From: Gemmatimonadaceae bacterium
GTDB lineage: Bacteria; Gemmatimonadota; Gemmatimonadetes; Gemmatimonadales; Gemmatimonadaceae
Direction of reading: 5' to 3'
Length of the DNA stretch: 64,000 bases
Assembly: GCA_037721215.1 (NCBI GenBank)
Contig: JBBJNV010000001.1
Location: forward strand, 124,001 to 188,000
The translations under genes and the position numbers were made by a program. The notes under the pieces were generated by a model. It ran no database searches. It worked only from the letters and a program-made list of their open reading frames with translations, and was not told where the DNA came from. Below, piece after piece: positions 23,752 to 33,011 of this stretch (positions are counted from its first letter, which is position 1; each line of letters begins with the position of its first letter).

Positions 23752-25444
23752 ATGCTGCGAAAGTCCCTCATGCTCACTGCCCCGCGGCGTTCCACGCTGC
23801 CGCTTTAAACGCTCCGGTCGGAGCGCAGGAAAGTGACGGGGGTGGACTTACCGCATTCCGTTCGGAACGGGAGCTCTCTGCGTACCTCCGCGAGGTCGCC
23901 GGCCAACGCCGCCGATGGCTGGACATCGAACAGCGCGAGCGAATGCGCAAATGGCGGGGCAGGTTGTCACCCGCAGCCTGTCCGTCGTCCGACTCACAAT
24001 CGAAAGTACAAGTCACACGACGCTGGGCGGCGAAGCGAGCCCAGGCGACGCCCCGTTTGCTCGTAATTCGCGGACGAGCCACCGATTTTGCCGGGGGCGC
24101 GCTCGCTGGCGTGTCGGTAGGAATAGCGTCGCTGGGTCTTGGAGCCAACACGACAGCTGACGGCCGCTTCCGCCTGGAGATTCCCGCCGAGAGCACGATC
24201 AGGCGTTCGAAAATGACGATAGTTGCGCGGCGGATTGGCTTTGCCACAGCAAAACTCGACCTCGACGTAGGCGTCATGGACTCCCTGACTGCCACGATTC
24301 GCCTTTGCTCGACGATAATGGAACTGCAGGATGCTCACGTAGTGAGTGGCGTCGCCGCATACGAATCCATCACCAACACGCAGCACGCCGGCGTCGACGA
24401 AGGCGGAATCGTGAAGCTCCGCGGCGAACACCTTTTAATCCTTCGTCGCGGACGGCTGTTTACGGTATCAATCGCCGATCGTGACACGCGGCCAATGTCG
24501 ACGGTCGATGCGTTTGGCCCGGGACTCGATCCCAGCGGAGCATGGTACGACGAATTGATCCTCGCCGGTAACAAGGTTGTCGTTGTCGGCTTCAGCTACG
24601 CGCGCGGCGGAACGGAGCTGGGTGTATTCGAGATCGATGACGCCGGTCGCCTTCGATATCTGTCCACGTACCCTCTCCGTTCCAACGACTATTACTCGTC
24701 ACGCAATTACGCGTCGCGCCTCATCGGGTCGAAGCTGGTGTTCTACACGCCGCTGACACTTTCCAGCGATCCCACAACGGTCTCGGAGAATCTTCCGTCA
24801 ATGCGCAAATGGCGCGAGGGAGGCGAGCGCGAAGCATTCCAGCCGATTGTGCGGAAGCGCGAGGCGACGGCATGTGGAGAGGAGAAGTCGCCGCGGGAGA
24901 CGCGGCGCTCCTGCGTGTCCCGCGGTCGTCGTTCGGAAGCGGCAGGCGGATGGCCGCAGGTGCGCGCTATCGCGCACTCGCGCTCATGAAAGGCTACGTC
25001 ACCCACAACCGGTTCGTCGGCGACCATCTTCTCTACGGTCTCGGCAATGGCTGGGGCGCACAGGCAGTCGCGGCGTCGGCACTGCACGTTGTACCGATCG
25101 AACCTGGACCTGCGACGGAGATTAAGCTGCCGCATGGCGTGGACCGCATCGAGCCGATGTCACCGGGAGCGATGGTGATCGGGGCAGATGGCAATGACCT
25201 TCATTTTTCGGGTATCCGCCTCGGCGCCGCCGGCAGTTTGTCAGCCCGGGATGAGACAGTAATCGACGACGGATGCAAAGCTTCCTGTGTGGATTGGTAC
25301 GGCAACGCTCGGCCATTGTTCGTCGGCGACCGGATTTTCGCGCTGCTGGGATACGAGCTGGTCGAAGGCTCGTATCGCGATGGTCGAATGGCGGAAGTGC
25401 GTCGCAGCAATTTCGCGCCCGCATCGCGGGTGTTGGCAAGGTAG
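23752..25444 (+). pseudogene. Broken secreted beta-propeller domain protein
   Basis: An ATG at 23752 opens a signal peptide that continues only after a one-base shift near 23785 (then AAFHAAALNAPVGAQES). A carboxypeptidase-regulatory-like segment follows (GGALAGVSVGIASLGLGANT). Next comes the propeller signature TQHAGVDEGGIVKLRGEHLL (~24380-24440). That frame becomes senseless near 24850 and stops at 24989. The rest continues in another frame: GYVTHNRFVGDHLLYG, LPHGVDRIEPMSPGAMVIGA, and the C-terminal CVDWYGNARPLFVGDRIFAL, ending at 25444. The middle blades appear missing, from my memory of the family. Several shifts plus loss of material favour a decaying gene over a single sequencing error. 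Confidence 0.7.
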
Positions 25445-25651
25445 ATCCCGGCCCCCAATTCACGCTGCGGCGCGATAGACGCGGCGCGGAGATGCCTTGC
25501 TATCAAGGGCGAAGCCTGATGTTCGTTTTAACACTATCAACAGGCTCGCTAAGCTACACTACTTAGTCGAGCCGATCATGCCATACAGCCCGTTGCCCGT
25601 CCCGCGTCTTCTCAGCGTTCGCTGCCAGGAACGGAGTGTAAGTGTCTACCG

Positions 25652-25689
25652 TTGACGTATGTATTGCAATCGCATACAATTGTAATACA
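25652..25689 (+). promoter_or_regulatory. Promoter and palindromic operator of the vapBC-type pair
   Basis: TTGACG (25652-25657) and TACAAT (25675-25680) are spaced by 17 bases, an excellent sigma-70 promoter. TGTATTGCAAT (25660-25670) and ATTGTAATACA (25679-25689) are inverted copies with 10 of 11 matches and an 8-base spacer. This covers the -10 box up to the first base of the ATG. Expected transcription start is at or one to two bases before the ATG, so the mRNA is probably leaderless. The palindrome is the probable autoregulatory site of the antitoxin. Confidence 0.85.
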
Positions 25690-25976
25690 TGAAAGCCGCT
25701 GCCCTGACCCTTCGCCTCTCTGTCGAGGTTGCGAGACGTCTCGCCAGCATTGCGCGAGCCCGAGGTATTCCCAAGTCCCAGGTTGTGCGGGAAGCCGTGG
25801 CCCGCTACCTCGCTCCGTCGGGATCCGGGTCCGAATCATCGCGCCTTACAGCCCGTATGCTTGCCGAGCGGTGGAACGACATTCCCCGGCTCACCCCGGA
25901 AGAGTTATCCGAATTTCATGACGACATCGCCACCGGCCGGAAAAAAATGCGGCTGCCTGCAACGGCATGGGAGTGA
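25689..25976 (+). CDS. Ribbon-helix-helix antitoxin (VapB/CopG-like)
   Basis: The 95-residue protein starts with a ribbon-helix-helix DNA-binding domain (LTLRLSVEVARRLASIARAR, then GIPKSQVVREAVARYL, residues ~5-41). An extended acidic C-terminal tail (WNDIPRLTPEELSEFHDDI) would neutralise the toxin. It overlaps the PIN toxin gene by 10 bases, as in type II toxin-antitoxin operons. It should bind the palindrome over its own promoter, probably with the toxin as co-repressor. There is no Shine-Dalgarno sequence, in line with a leaderless mRNA. Confidence 0.88.
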   Translation: MKAAALTLRLSVEVARRLASIARARGIPKSQVVREAVARYLAPSGSGSESSRLTARMLAERWNDIPRLTPEELSEFHDDIATGRKKMRLPATAWE

Positions 25977-26383
25977 TTCTCGACACGTCGATGCTGATTG
26001 CCGCCGAGCGTCGCGCGATCCGTTTCGAATCACTGCTGGAGAAGCTGGGGAACGAGCCCGTCGCAATGGCCGCCATCACGGCGTCGGAATTATTGCACGG
26101 TTACCACAGGGCAACTGAGCCGGCCGTACGCGCACGCCGCGGCGCGTTTGTCGATGCGCTGCTCGACCTGATTCCGGTGCTCCCGTTCGGGCTCCCCGAA
26201 GCCCGTCGTCACGCGGCGCTGTGGGCCGATCTGACTCGCACAGGAGCCGTCATCGGACCACACGATCTCCTGGTCGGCGCAACTGCCATTGCCCATGGCA
26301 GGGCAGTCGCGACGCTCAATCGCAGGGAGTTCGCGCGGATTCCGGGATTGAGACTCGTTAGTCTGGACGATTTTCTGCGTTGA
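25967..26383 (+). CDS. PIN-domain ribonuclease toxin (VapC-like)
   Basis: The 138-residue PIN domain has the acidic metal-binding residues Asp6 (GVILDTSMLI), Glu41 (TASELLHGYHRA) and Asp100 (GPHDLLVGATAIAHG), and the C-terminal TLNRREFARIPGL strand with Asn118. Members cut tRNA or rRNA at specific sites and stop growth when the antitoxin is lost. All active-site residues are present, so the toxin should be functional. It is flanked by two broken genes, which suggests a mobile or accessory setting. Confidence 0.92.
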   Translation: MGVILDTSMLIAAERRAIRFESLLEKLGNEPVAMAAITASELLHGYHRATEPAVRARRGAFVDALLDLIPVLPFGLPEARRHAALWADLTRTGAVIGPHDLLVGATAIAHGRAVATLNRREFARIPGLRLVSLDDFLR

Positions 26384-26559
26384 CGCGGCTGCGTCTACAC
26401 AGGCCGCGGTAAGCGAATCCACTGACGGGGTCGGAACAGATCCGGCTCCAGTTGCGGCAATTCCATTTCTCGTAAAACCAATCGTCATCGGCCATCTCTC
26501 TCCAACCGATGACCTTTCGCCCTCGGCAATCCGCATCTTACCACAGGAGAGAACCGCCC

Positions 26560-26892
26560 ATGAGCGACACTTCAGTAATCGGACCCCCGCAAGCGACCGC
26601 CACAGCGTCGTCGCTGCCCCCCGCAACTCATACCGTAGACTCGATACTCGACCAGCTCGACCAGTTTCAGCAGCGAGCGACATACGGCGCCGTCGCCGGC
26701 ATCGTTGATTCATCGCCACGATCACTGATGACTGGGCGCCCGCGTGATCCGAGAAGCTCCTGGATCGTGAGTGGCAAAAACGGAATGCCCACCGGCTATG
26801 AACCGGACCAGACACATCCGGCAATCAAATCACGCCAGGAAATACTCGACTCCAGACAGGCGCTCGAAAGCTGGTTGCAGAATCCGGCATGA
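26560..26892 (+). CDS. Small hypothetical protein
   Basis: The 110-residue product begins at ATG 26560, nine bases after a strong AGGAGA site; an upstream ATG at 26509 lacks one. It is hydrophilic, with a helical stretch (SILDQLDQFQQRATYGAVAG) and a C-terminal helix rich in Gln, Ser and Arg. No signal peptide or membrane segment, and no family recognised. It sits between the toxin gene and a broken permease. Confidence 0.6.
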   Translation: MSDTSVIGPPQATATASSLPPATHTVDSILDQLDQFQQRATYGAVAGIVDSSPRSLMTGRPRDPRSSWIVSGKNGMPTGYEPDQTHPAIKSRQEILDSRQALESWLQNPA

Positions 26893-26941
26893 AACGGTCA
26901 GGGTTCGAAACCATCGCTTCCACCGTCCGTAAATTCCCGGA

Positions 26942-28191
26942 ATGTTGATGAGCTCCAACATCTCCGGGTCACTTGCTGTCGGCGTCCAGACCTTGCGCGC
27001 CAATCCGCTCAGGACGGTCCTCTTCACGCTTGGCGTCATAATGGGAGTCGCGTCACTGGTGGCAGTGCTGGCGATTGGCGACGGAGTGGAAGCTTTTGCG
27101 CGGGAGCAGAAAGAGAGTACTACTGATCTGCAGGCGTTGATGATTGTGCCATCCACGTCTGACATGATCGACAGCGTGCGCATTCCCCGAACGGACTATC
27201 CGGTCTTCACTCTTGCGGACGCCACAGAGCTGGCCGCCAGACTTCGCTCGACGGCGGTAGTCGCCATTCTCGTGCAGGGCTCCGCGCGAATCGCGGCCGA
27301 CACAGGGCGCGCCCGCGCCGCGATTGTAACGGCGACCACACCTGCCGCGGCGCAGTTGATGAGGAAGCCTCTGGCCTCAGGCCGGTTCTTCACGGACAGA
27401 GAGGTGGCGGACCGCGAACACGTTGCAATCGTATCGCCGGCCTTGTCAGCAATCATTCAACCCGGTTCCCCGGCCGCAGCGGCGCTGGGTAAATCGCTGA
27501 CTATTGAAGGGTCGAAGTTCACGATCGTCGGCGTCGCGCCATCCGACCCGCGACAGGGCTCCCTTTCCGTTTGGGTTCCCGTAACGGTGGCTTCCTCAGC
27601 GATGGCTCGGGTTGTCACACCTCGCGCCCCGGATCTTTATGTACGCGCGCTGCGGGTGGAAGATGTACCCCGCAATGAAAAAGAATGTGGAAGCATGGCT
27701 GACAACCAAGTTCGGCGCCTGGCAAACACGCCTGTCAATAAGCGGCGGACAGGGCCTCCGCCTCGATCAGGCGAGACAATCGGTACTCATATTCAAGATG
27801 GTGATGGGCACGTTCGCGGGGATTTCGCTTCTCGTCGGTGGCATCGGAATCATGAACGTTCTTCTTGCCGCGGTCACCGAACGGACCCGGGAGATAGGCA
27901 TCCGCAAGGCGACAGGCGCGCGTAACCGGGACATCCTCGTGCAATCCTCGCCGAGTCGGTTGCGATCACGGGTGTGGGAAGCGTGATCGGCGCGGCGATT
28001 GGACTTGTTGTCGCATTTGCTGCCACTGCGGTGATGCGCTCCCAGACGCAGGCCAGCTCCACGCCGCATTTACCTGGCAGACAGTTCTGATTGCAGCGCT
28101 GGTGTCCGTCATCACAGGATTGGCCTTCGGAACATACCCCGCCCTCCGCGCCTCCCGGTTGTCTCCCATCGCCGCAATGCGTCACGAGTAG
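26942..28191 (+). pseudogene. Broken MacB/FtsX-type ABC transporter permease
   Basis: The N-terminal part (26942-~27670) has the first membrane helix (TVLFTLGVIMGVASLVAVLA) and a MacB periplasmic core domain. The frame then shifts to another (~27670-27940) carrying [20 protein letters not shown] and [19 protein letters not shown], which is the FtsX helix and its signature. A third frame ([20 protein letters not shown]) follows, and the last frame (VLIAALVSVITGLAFGTYPA) ends in SPIAAMRHE at 28191. At least three shifts are needed to read through. No ABC ATPase or MacA-like gene lies next to it. The order of all family segments is kept, so small indels, not rearrangement, broke it. Confidence 0.85.
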
Positions 28192-28336
28192 ATTAGCCAG
28201 TGAACCGAAGAGTCATCCGTTACGAACAGCATTGGTGAATCGGGGGGAGAAATGGAATGTCGAGGATCCTTTTCATCGTCGTTACGCTCTTTCGATTGAT
28301 GCCGCGTGTGGCAAAAGCACAACCCGGGTCAACCGC

Positions 28337-28696
28337 ATGATCTACCGCTGGTTGGCGGATGCAGTCGTGATCCTGCACGTGGGGTTCGTAATTTTCGTGA
28401 TGGTCGGCGGATTTCTCCTGATGCGCTGGCCAAAGCTGGTGTACGTGCACGTGCCCGCGGCGGTGTGGGGCGTGCTTATTGAATTCGCTGGCTGGACCTG
28501 TCCGCTCACTCCACTCGAAAACTCATTCCGCGCGCGCGGAGGTCAGGCAGGTTATGCCGGCGGATTCATCGATCACTATCTGATTCCAATTCTTTATCCC
28601 GCAGGCCTGAGCCGAAACATCCAATGGGTTCTTGGACTCTTGGCGCTTGGGGTCAACGTGCTCGCATATTACATGTTCCTGCGCAGGCGCAAATGA
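28337..28696 (+). CDS. DUF2784 family membrane protein
   Basis: The 119-residue protein contains three to four hydrophobic helices (DAVVILHVGFVIFVMVGGFL; VYVHVPAAVWGVLIEFAGW; IQWVLGLLALGVNVLAYYMF) and the family signature GWTCPLTPLEN followed by Gly-rich GGQAGYAGGFIDHYL. Function of the family is unknown. ATG 28337 was chosen because it starts directly before the first helix. Its TGA overlaps the ATG of the next gene, so it leads a three-gene operon. Confidence 0.85.
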   Translation: MIYRWLADAVVILHVGFVIFVMVGGFLLMRWPKLVYVHVPAAVWGVLIEFAGWTCPLTPLENSFRARGGQAGYAGGFIDHYLIPILYPAGLSRNIQWVLGLLALGVNVLAYYMFLRRRK

Positions 28697-29172
28697 CATC
28701 TCTCAAGTGGTCAGTCGATCGCCCGCACACCCTTGTGGTCGCCTGTTCCGATGGACGCCTCCAGGAGCAGACGGATGAGTTTCTGCACGTGCAGCTGGGC
28801 CTCGCCGGCTTCGATCGGTTTTACGTGCCGGGCGGCGGTGGCGCCCTTGCGTCGAGTGGACGCGATTTTATGCGCGCCCAGCAGCTGCGACGCGAGTGTG
28901 GATACCTGATTGAGCTGCACCAGATCGAAAGGGTGGTCCTGCTGTTTCACGGCCCGTCGGACCACGGCCGGCCGGATGCCGTCTGCGCGGATTACCGGCG
29001 AAAGTTTCCCTGGGCATCGCCCGCATTGCTGAACGACCGTCAACGCGTCGACGCTCTCGAGCTCATTGAGATCCGCAAACAATGGGCGCACAACGCCGAG
29101 GTACACGCGTATCGTTGCGAGGTCGACGGATCTTGCGATGTCACCTTCACGCCTCTCGACACTCACTTATGA
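28693..29172 (+). CDS. Beta-carbonic-anhydrase-like protein with altered zinc site
   Basis: The 159-residue protein has VVACSDGR near residue 18-25, matching the CxDxR zinc and Asp-Arg dyad motif of beta carbonic anhydrases, and a Gly-rich loop VPGGGGAL where the family has RNAGN. At the second motif the usual HxxC appears as LFHGPSDHG, so the second Cys ligand is missing and one of two His may replace it. Catalysis of CO2 hydration is doubtful. Start by ATGA overlap with the DUF2784 gene; its own stop overlaps the M49 gene the same way. Cytoplasmic by lack of a signal. Confidence 0.6.
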   Translation: MTSLKWSVDRPHTLVVACSDGRLQEQTDEFLHVQLGLAGFDRFYVPGGGGALASSGRDFMRAQQLRRECGYLIELHQIERVVLLFHGPSDHGRPDAVCADYRRKFPWASPALLNDRQRVDALELIEIRKQWAHNAEVHAYRCEVDGSCDVTFTPLDTHL

Positions 29173-30890
29173 CTGCTGCCATGCATTACCGCTTATCGAT
29201 TGCGCCTCTTTCCCTGGTGTGGTGGCTTGCCGCCTGCGCGACGCGCCCGGCGCCCGTCATCGACCCTGTGCCTGCAAACGCGCCGGCATCAGCGAACACG
29301 CCATCGATCACGGCAGGCCCCGCTGTCGCTTCGTCAGCCGCTACAGTGGCCAATCGCCTGGCGAAATACACTGCCGTCAAACTCACCGCCGACGTCACCA
29401 GCCTCACCGCGAAAGAAAAGCAGATGCTGCCATTGCTGATCGATGCAGCGAAGGCGATGGACGATGTTTTCTGGCGTGAAGCCTACGGCGATCCGGCACC
29501 GCTGTTGTCCTCGATCAGCGACCCGGTTACCCGCCAGTTGGTAACGGTGAACTACGGCCCATGGGATCGCCTCGACGATAACGCACCATTCATCACCGGA
29601 GCAGGCGTAAAGCCGCCGGGCGCTGGCTATTACCCGCGCGACATGACCAAAGCGGAATTCGAAACCGCAGTGAAGGCAGGGGGCCCGCAGGCAGATGCCC
29701 TCAAGAGTCTCTACACGCTTGTCCGGCGGAACTCCGCCGGCGCCCTGGTAACGGTTCCCTTTCACGTTGCCTTCGCCGCACAGCACCAGCTGGCCGCATC
29801 CAAACTCCGTGCCGCTGCGGCGCTCGCCGATGACCCGGGCCTGCGCCGCTATCTGGAGCTTCGTGCCGATGCCCTCCTCACGGACAATTACCAGGCCAGC
29901 GACCTGGCATGGATGGACATGAAGAACAACCGTCTCGAGATAGTCATCGGCCCTATCGAAACGTACGAGGATGCACTGTTCGGATACAAAGCGACGCACG
30001 AGGGGTTCGTGCTGATCAAGGACAAGGAATGGAGTGGTCGGTTGGCAAAGTATGCAGCCATGCTACCCGCGCTCCAGCGCGGTATTCCTGTGGCCGAGCA
30101 GTACAAGCGTGAAACTCCGGCGGCGGGTTCCGATCTCAACGCCTACGATGTGGTGTTCGTTTCAGGGGACGCCAATTCGGGGTCGAAAACAATCGCGATC
30201 AACCTTCCGAACGACGAAGAGGTGCAGCTCAAAAAGGGAACGCGCAGGCTGCAGCTGAAAAACGCAATGCGTGCAAAGTTCGACCGGATTCTGCACCCCA
30301 TCGCCCGGGAGCTCATTGCAGACGATCAGCTGGGGCAGGTGAACTTCGATTCCTTTTTCGAAAACGTTATGTTCCACGAAGTTGCCCACGGACTCGGCAT
30401 CAAGAACACGGTCAACAATACCGGTCTCGTGCGAGCCGCCCTCAAGGAACGCGCTTCGGCGCTGGAGGAGGGCAAGGCCGATATCCTTGGACTTTACATG
30501 ATCCGCCAGCTCAGCGCCCAGAACGAAACTGCGACGGCGTCAATGGATGACAACTACGTAACCTTCCTGGCCGGATTGTTCAGGTCGGTAAGATTTGGCG
30601 CGGCCTCTGCACACGGACGAGCCAACGTTGCCGCGTTTAACTTCCTGAAAGGGATGGGAGCTTTCACGCGTGAGCCGAACGGCAAGTATCGCGTCAACGC
30701 AACGAAGATGCGCGAAGGCGTCGATGCGCTGTCGCGGCGCATCCTGGAGCTTCAGGGCAATGGCGATTACGACGGGTCCGGCCGCTTTACCGGTGAATTC
30801 GGCAAGATCGACACAACACTCCAGAGTGATCTCGACAGGCTCGGCACCCGCGGAATTCCGGTTGACATCATTTACGATCAGACGCGATAA
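29169..30890 (+). CDS. M49-like (dipeptidyl-peptidase III type) zinc peptidase lipoprotein
   Basis: ATG 29169 overlaps the upstream stop and gives a lipoprotein signal ending in LVWWLAACAT, then a low-complexity Ala/Pro linker. The catalytic zinc site is HEVAHGLG near residue 403, with the third ligand in EEGKADILGLYMI about 48 residues later, matching the M49 EECRAE motif. Classical DPP III uses HELLGH, so this is the HExxH-variant branch. It is likely exported and should cleave oligopeptides or act as a metal-dependent hydrolase. Length 573 residues is normal for the compact bacterial branch. Confidence 0.8.
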   Translation: MTAAMHYRLSIAPLSLVWWLAACATRPAPVIDPVPANAPASANTPSITAGPAVASSAATVANRLAKYTAVKLTADVTSLTAKEKQMLPLLIDAAKAMDDVFWREAYGDPAPLLSSISDPVTRQLVTVNYGPWDRLDDNAPFITGAGVKPPGAGYYPRDMTKAEFETAVKAGGPQADALKSLYTLVRRNSAGALVTVPFHVAFAAQHQLAASKLRAAAALADDPGLRRYLELRADALLTDNYQASDLAWMDMKNNRLEIVIGPIETYEDALFGYKATHEGFVLIKDKEWSGRLAKYAAMLPALQRGIPVAEQYKRETPAAGSDLNAYDVVFVSGDANSGSKTIAINLPNDEEVQLKKGTRRLQLKNAMRAKFDRILHPIARELIADDQLGQVNFDSFFENVMFHEVAHGLGIKNTVNNTGLVRAALKERASALEEGKADILGLYMIRQLSAQNETATASMDDNYVTFLAGLFRSVRFGAASAHGRANVAAFNFLKGMGAFTREPNGKYRVNATKMREGVDALSRRILELQGNGDYDGSGRFTGEFGKIDTTLQSDLDRLGTRGIPVDIIYDQTR

Positions 30891-30984
30891 CAACCTTCCA
30901 TGAGCCCACCGGCCCAGGCCCTGGCGCATGCCACGCCGCGGGCCGGATTTCGCCTCACCGCGCGGTGCCGGAGATATCAGAAGT

Positions 30985-32625
30985 TCAACCCATTCCGCCC
31001 AGCTCGAGCCGGAGCGTACGGGCTACACTGACCCAGTCGTATTTATCTCTGGCGACTTTTGCCAGAACATCCTTGTACGCCACGCCAACGTCGAGCGCCT
31101 GCGGGACATGCGTCACGATGTCGTGGACAGTGTCTTGAGGATCGACTTTCATTACCTGTGCTATCTCAGGCGGCAAAACTTCCGATAACGCATCTATGCT
31201 TGCGGCCATTCCTCCGAAGTATGTGCCCAGAGGAAAGCACCCTGACGCGAGTGCTTCGAGGAACACGAGCGGGCCCGCCTCCCGCACGACGGAGGGAAAA
31301 ATGCCGACGTCACAGCACGGAAAGAGATAGCGCAGCTGGGTGTGAGTGAGATATCCTGTAAAGAGCACCTTGTCACGCCGGACATGCTGCTGCGCGAGCT
31401 CAAAATACAGGTCAAGCTCGCCCCTTGCCTCGAGTGCTTCGTAATAGAATCGCACCTTGCTCAGATCCTCGGCGCCCGCATCGCCCGTCGGATCGCCTTC
31501 GAGCGACCTGCCCCACGCAACGATGTTGTTGACGAGCTGCCGTTCTCCGTTTTCCAGTCCCCAGAGAAAGGCTTCCATCGGTTCTCTCAGTGGACCGTGT
31601 CCAACCACGATGAGATGCGCGTCGGGCGCCCGGTCGAGAATGAAAGGCAGCGCCGCAAAAATCGCTTGCGGGCCCTTGAGCGAAATCAGACGGCCTGTGA
31701 ACAGCAGTGTTGGATCGCGCTCCCAGTCAACCTCGAGGAGCTTCTCTTCAATGTCCGAATCGGGTGCCTTGGAATCGTACTCACCGGCCTTCACAAACAG
31801 CTCGCGAAGATCGCTCTGGCCGAGCTCGCCGGAAAGGCGCGTGAGCATCGTATCAGTCTGGTCAGGCGTCTTGCCGCGGGCCGTGCCGCCGAGTGATGCG
31901 TATAACGATCCTATCTTCTCCCGTCGGCGCGACTTGAACACCGGATCGAATTGCGCGGTGTCCACGCCAAGGTGCAGCTCAATGCACTTTCTGCCGATGT
32001 CGGGCACCGAGCTGAATATCGTCGTCACGCGCTCTCGCATCTCCTTGCCGATCACGAAAACCGTAGCGGCATCTTCCATCGCCGAGAGCGCGTACCGCAG
32101 AAAGCGTTCATCCTTCTTCACTGCGTATTCGATTCCGCTTCCGTGAGGCATTATCGCGAAGAGCACCCCCAGTTCGCGGCTCACGCGTTGAGCTACCACC
32201 GACATCAGCACTGCATGGTTTGCATGTATGGCCTTGATGCCATTTTGGATCACAATCTTCCGAACCACCGCGACATTCCGGTCGATGTACGTTTCGAGCT
32301 CATCGTCAGTGAGCTCGATCATCGGCACGACCCGCTCGTACTCCTCGTATTTGTCCCAGACGAACACGGGCAAGGTCTCGCCAATGTCGGGCTGATGGAG
32401 AATGCATTTTCCCGCGTAGGGCACTTCGCGCGCAAACCGCCGCTCCACCGCACCGGAGATTTGGTGGCGATACGCCTCGCCAATCGCGTCGTAAAGGTCA
32501 GGATGGTTTTCCTGGCAGACGAGATGAACCGTCTCGCCGGCGCGGGCAAGAGCCGTGACGATCGATCTCGTCCAGAGGTTGCTTCCCGATCCCTCGAGAA
32601 GCCAGCCGTGCAGAATGCAGATCAT
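30985..32625 (-). CDS. GT4-family glycosyltransferase
   Basis: The 546-residue GT-B protein starts with the donor-domain signature HGWLLEGSGSNLWTRSIVTA. The nucleotide-sugar domain shows PTLLFTGRLISLKGPQAIFA and LIVVGHGPLREPM. The conserved GT4 motif is FPSVVREAGPLVFLEALASG (E-x7-E). A long insertion between the two halves (about residues 225-310) is larger than usual. Start ATG 32625 has AGGAAG five bases upstream. Probable role is transfer of a sugar to a cell-surface glycan or small molecule; no other glycan genes adjoin. Confidence 0.85.
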   Translation of the reverse strand: MICILHGWLLEGSGSNLWTRSIVTALARAGETVHLVCQENHPDLYDAIGEAYRHQISGAVERRFAREVPYAGKCILHQPDIGETLPVFVWDKYEEYERVVPMIELTDDELETYIDRNVAVVRKIVIQNGIKAIHANHAVLMSVVAQRVSRELGVLFAIMPHGSGIEYAVKKDERFLRYALSAMEDAATVFVIGKEMRERVTTIFSSVPDIGRKCIELHLGVDTAQFDPVFKSRRREKIGSLYASLGGTARGKTPDQTDTMLTRLSGELGQSDLRELFVKAGEYDSKAPDSDIEEKLLEVDWERDPTLLFTGRLISLKGPQAIFAALPFILDRAPDAHLIVVGHGPLREPMEAFLWGLENGERQLVNNIVAWGRSLEGDPTGDAGAEDLSKVRFYYEALEARGELDLYFELAQQHVRRDKVLFTGYLTHTQLRYLFPCCDVGIFPSVVREAGPLVFLEALASGCFPLGTYFGGMAASIDALSEVLPPEIAQVMKVDPQDTVHDIVTHVPQALDVGVAYKDVLAKVARDKYDWVSVARTLRLELGGMG

Positions 32626-32691
32626 TGAGCTTCCTGTGGCGGGGCTGCCGCCATGACGGGGGGCGATGCCCGGTGAGGCCCGGGAAGTCTG

Positions 32692-32838
32692 CTACTTGCC
32701 CCTGAACATCTGTGCACGAAGCACGGGCTCGATTCGTTTTGCGTCAAGCCCGCGTTCCGCCAGGACCCAGTATTCGAAGGCGGACGAAGCACTCTGCGCC
32801 TTGCAGCTCGGGCAGGTCTGAAGCTCGATCATTGCCAT
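32692..32838 (-). CDS. Tiny CxxC protein upstream of the glycosyltransferase
   Basis: This 48-residue frame starts ATG 32838 after a GGAATGGAG-like site and contains TCPSCKAQS near the N-terminus, a possible half zinc knuckle, then a short helical region (FEYWVLAERGLDAKRIEPVL). It lies 66 bases before the glycosyltransferase start on the same strand. Codon use matches neighbours. No family recognised; it could be a chance frame. Confidence 0.4.
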   Translation of the reverse strand: MAMIELQTCPSCKAQSASSAFEYWVLAERGLDAKRIEPVLRAQMFRGK

Positions 32839-33011
32839 TCTCCATTCCGGAGAGTGAAATCACGACGCAAAATACGCGAACCGTAGCCATCATCGCGGCG
32901 TCTTTTCGCGCGGAACCGGATCAGACCCCACTCCTGAAGGTTACCAATAGTAGCAAATGCCCGCGCCCCGTGTACTTCGCGGTGTGGAAATACTCTCCAG
33001 GAAATAGCGTC

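Noticed and set aside
26090-26824. 244-codon minus-strand frame opposite the toxin and small hypothetical gene
   Set aside because: It is antisense to an intact PIN domain and has no motif; the plus-strand genes have better ribosome sites and spacing.
32712-33011. N-terminal extension of the outer-membrane protein frame
   Set aside because: The signal peptide and ribosome site support ATG 33012, and the region overlaps a small minus-strand frame.
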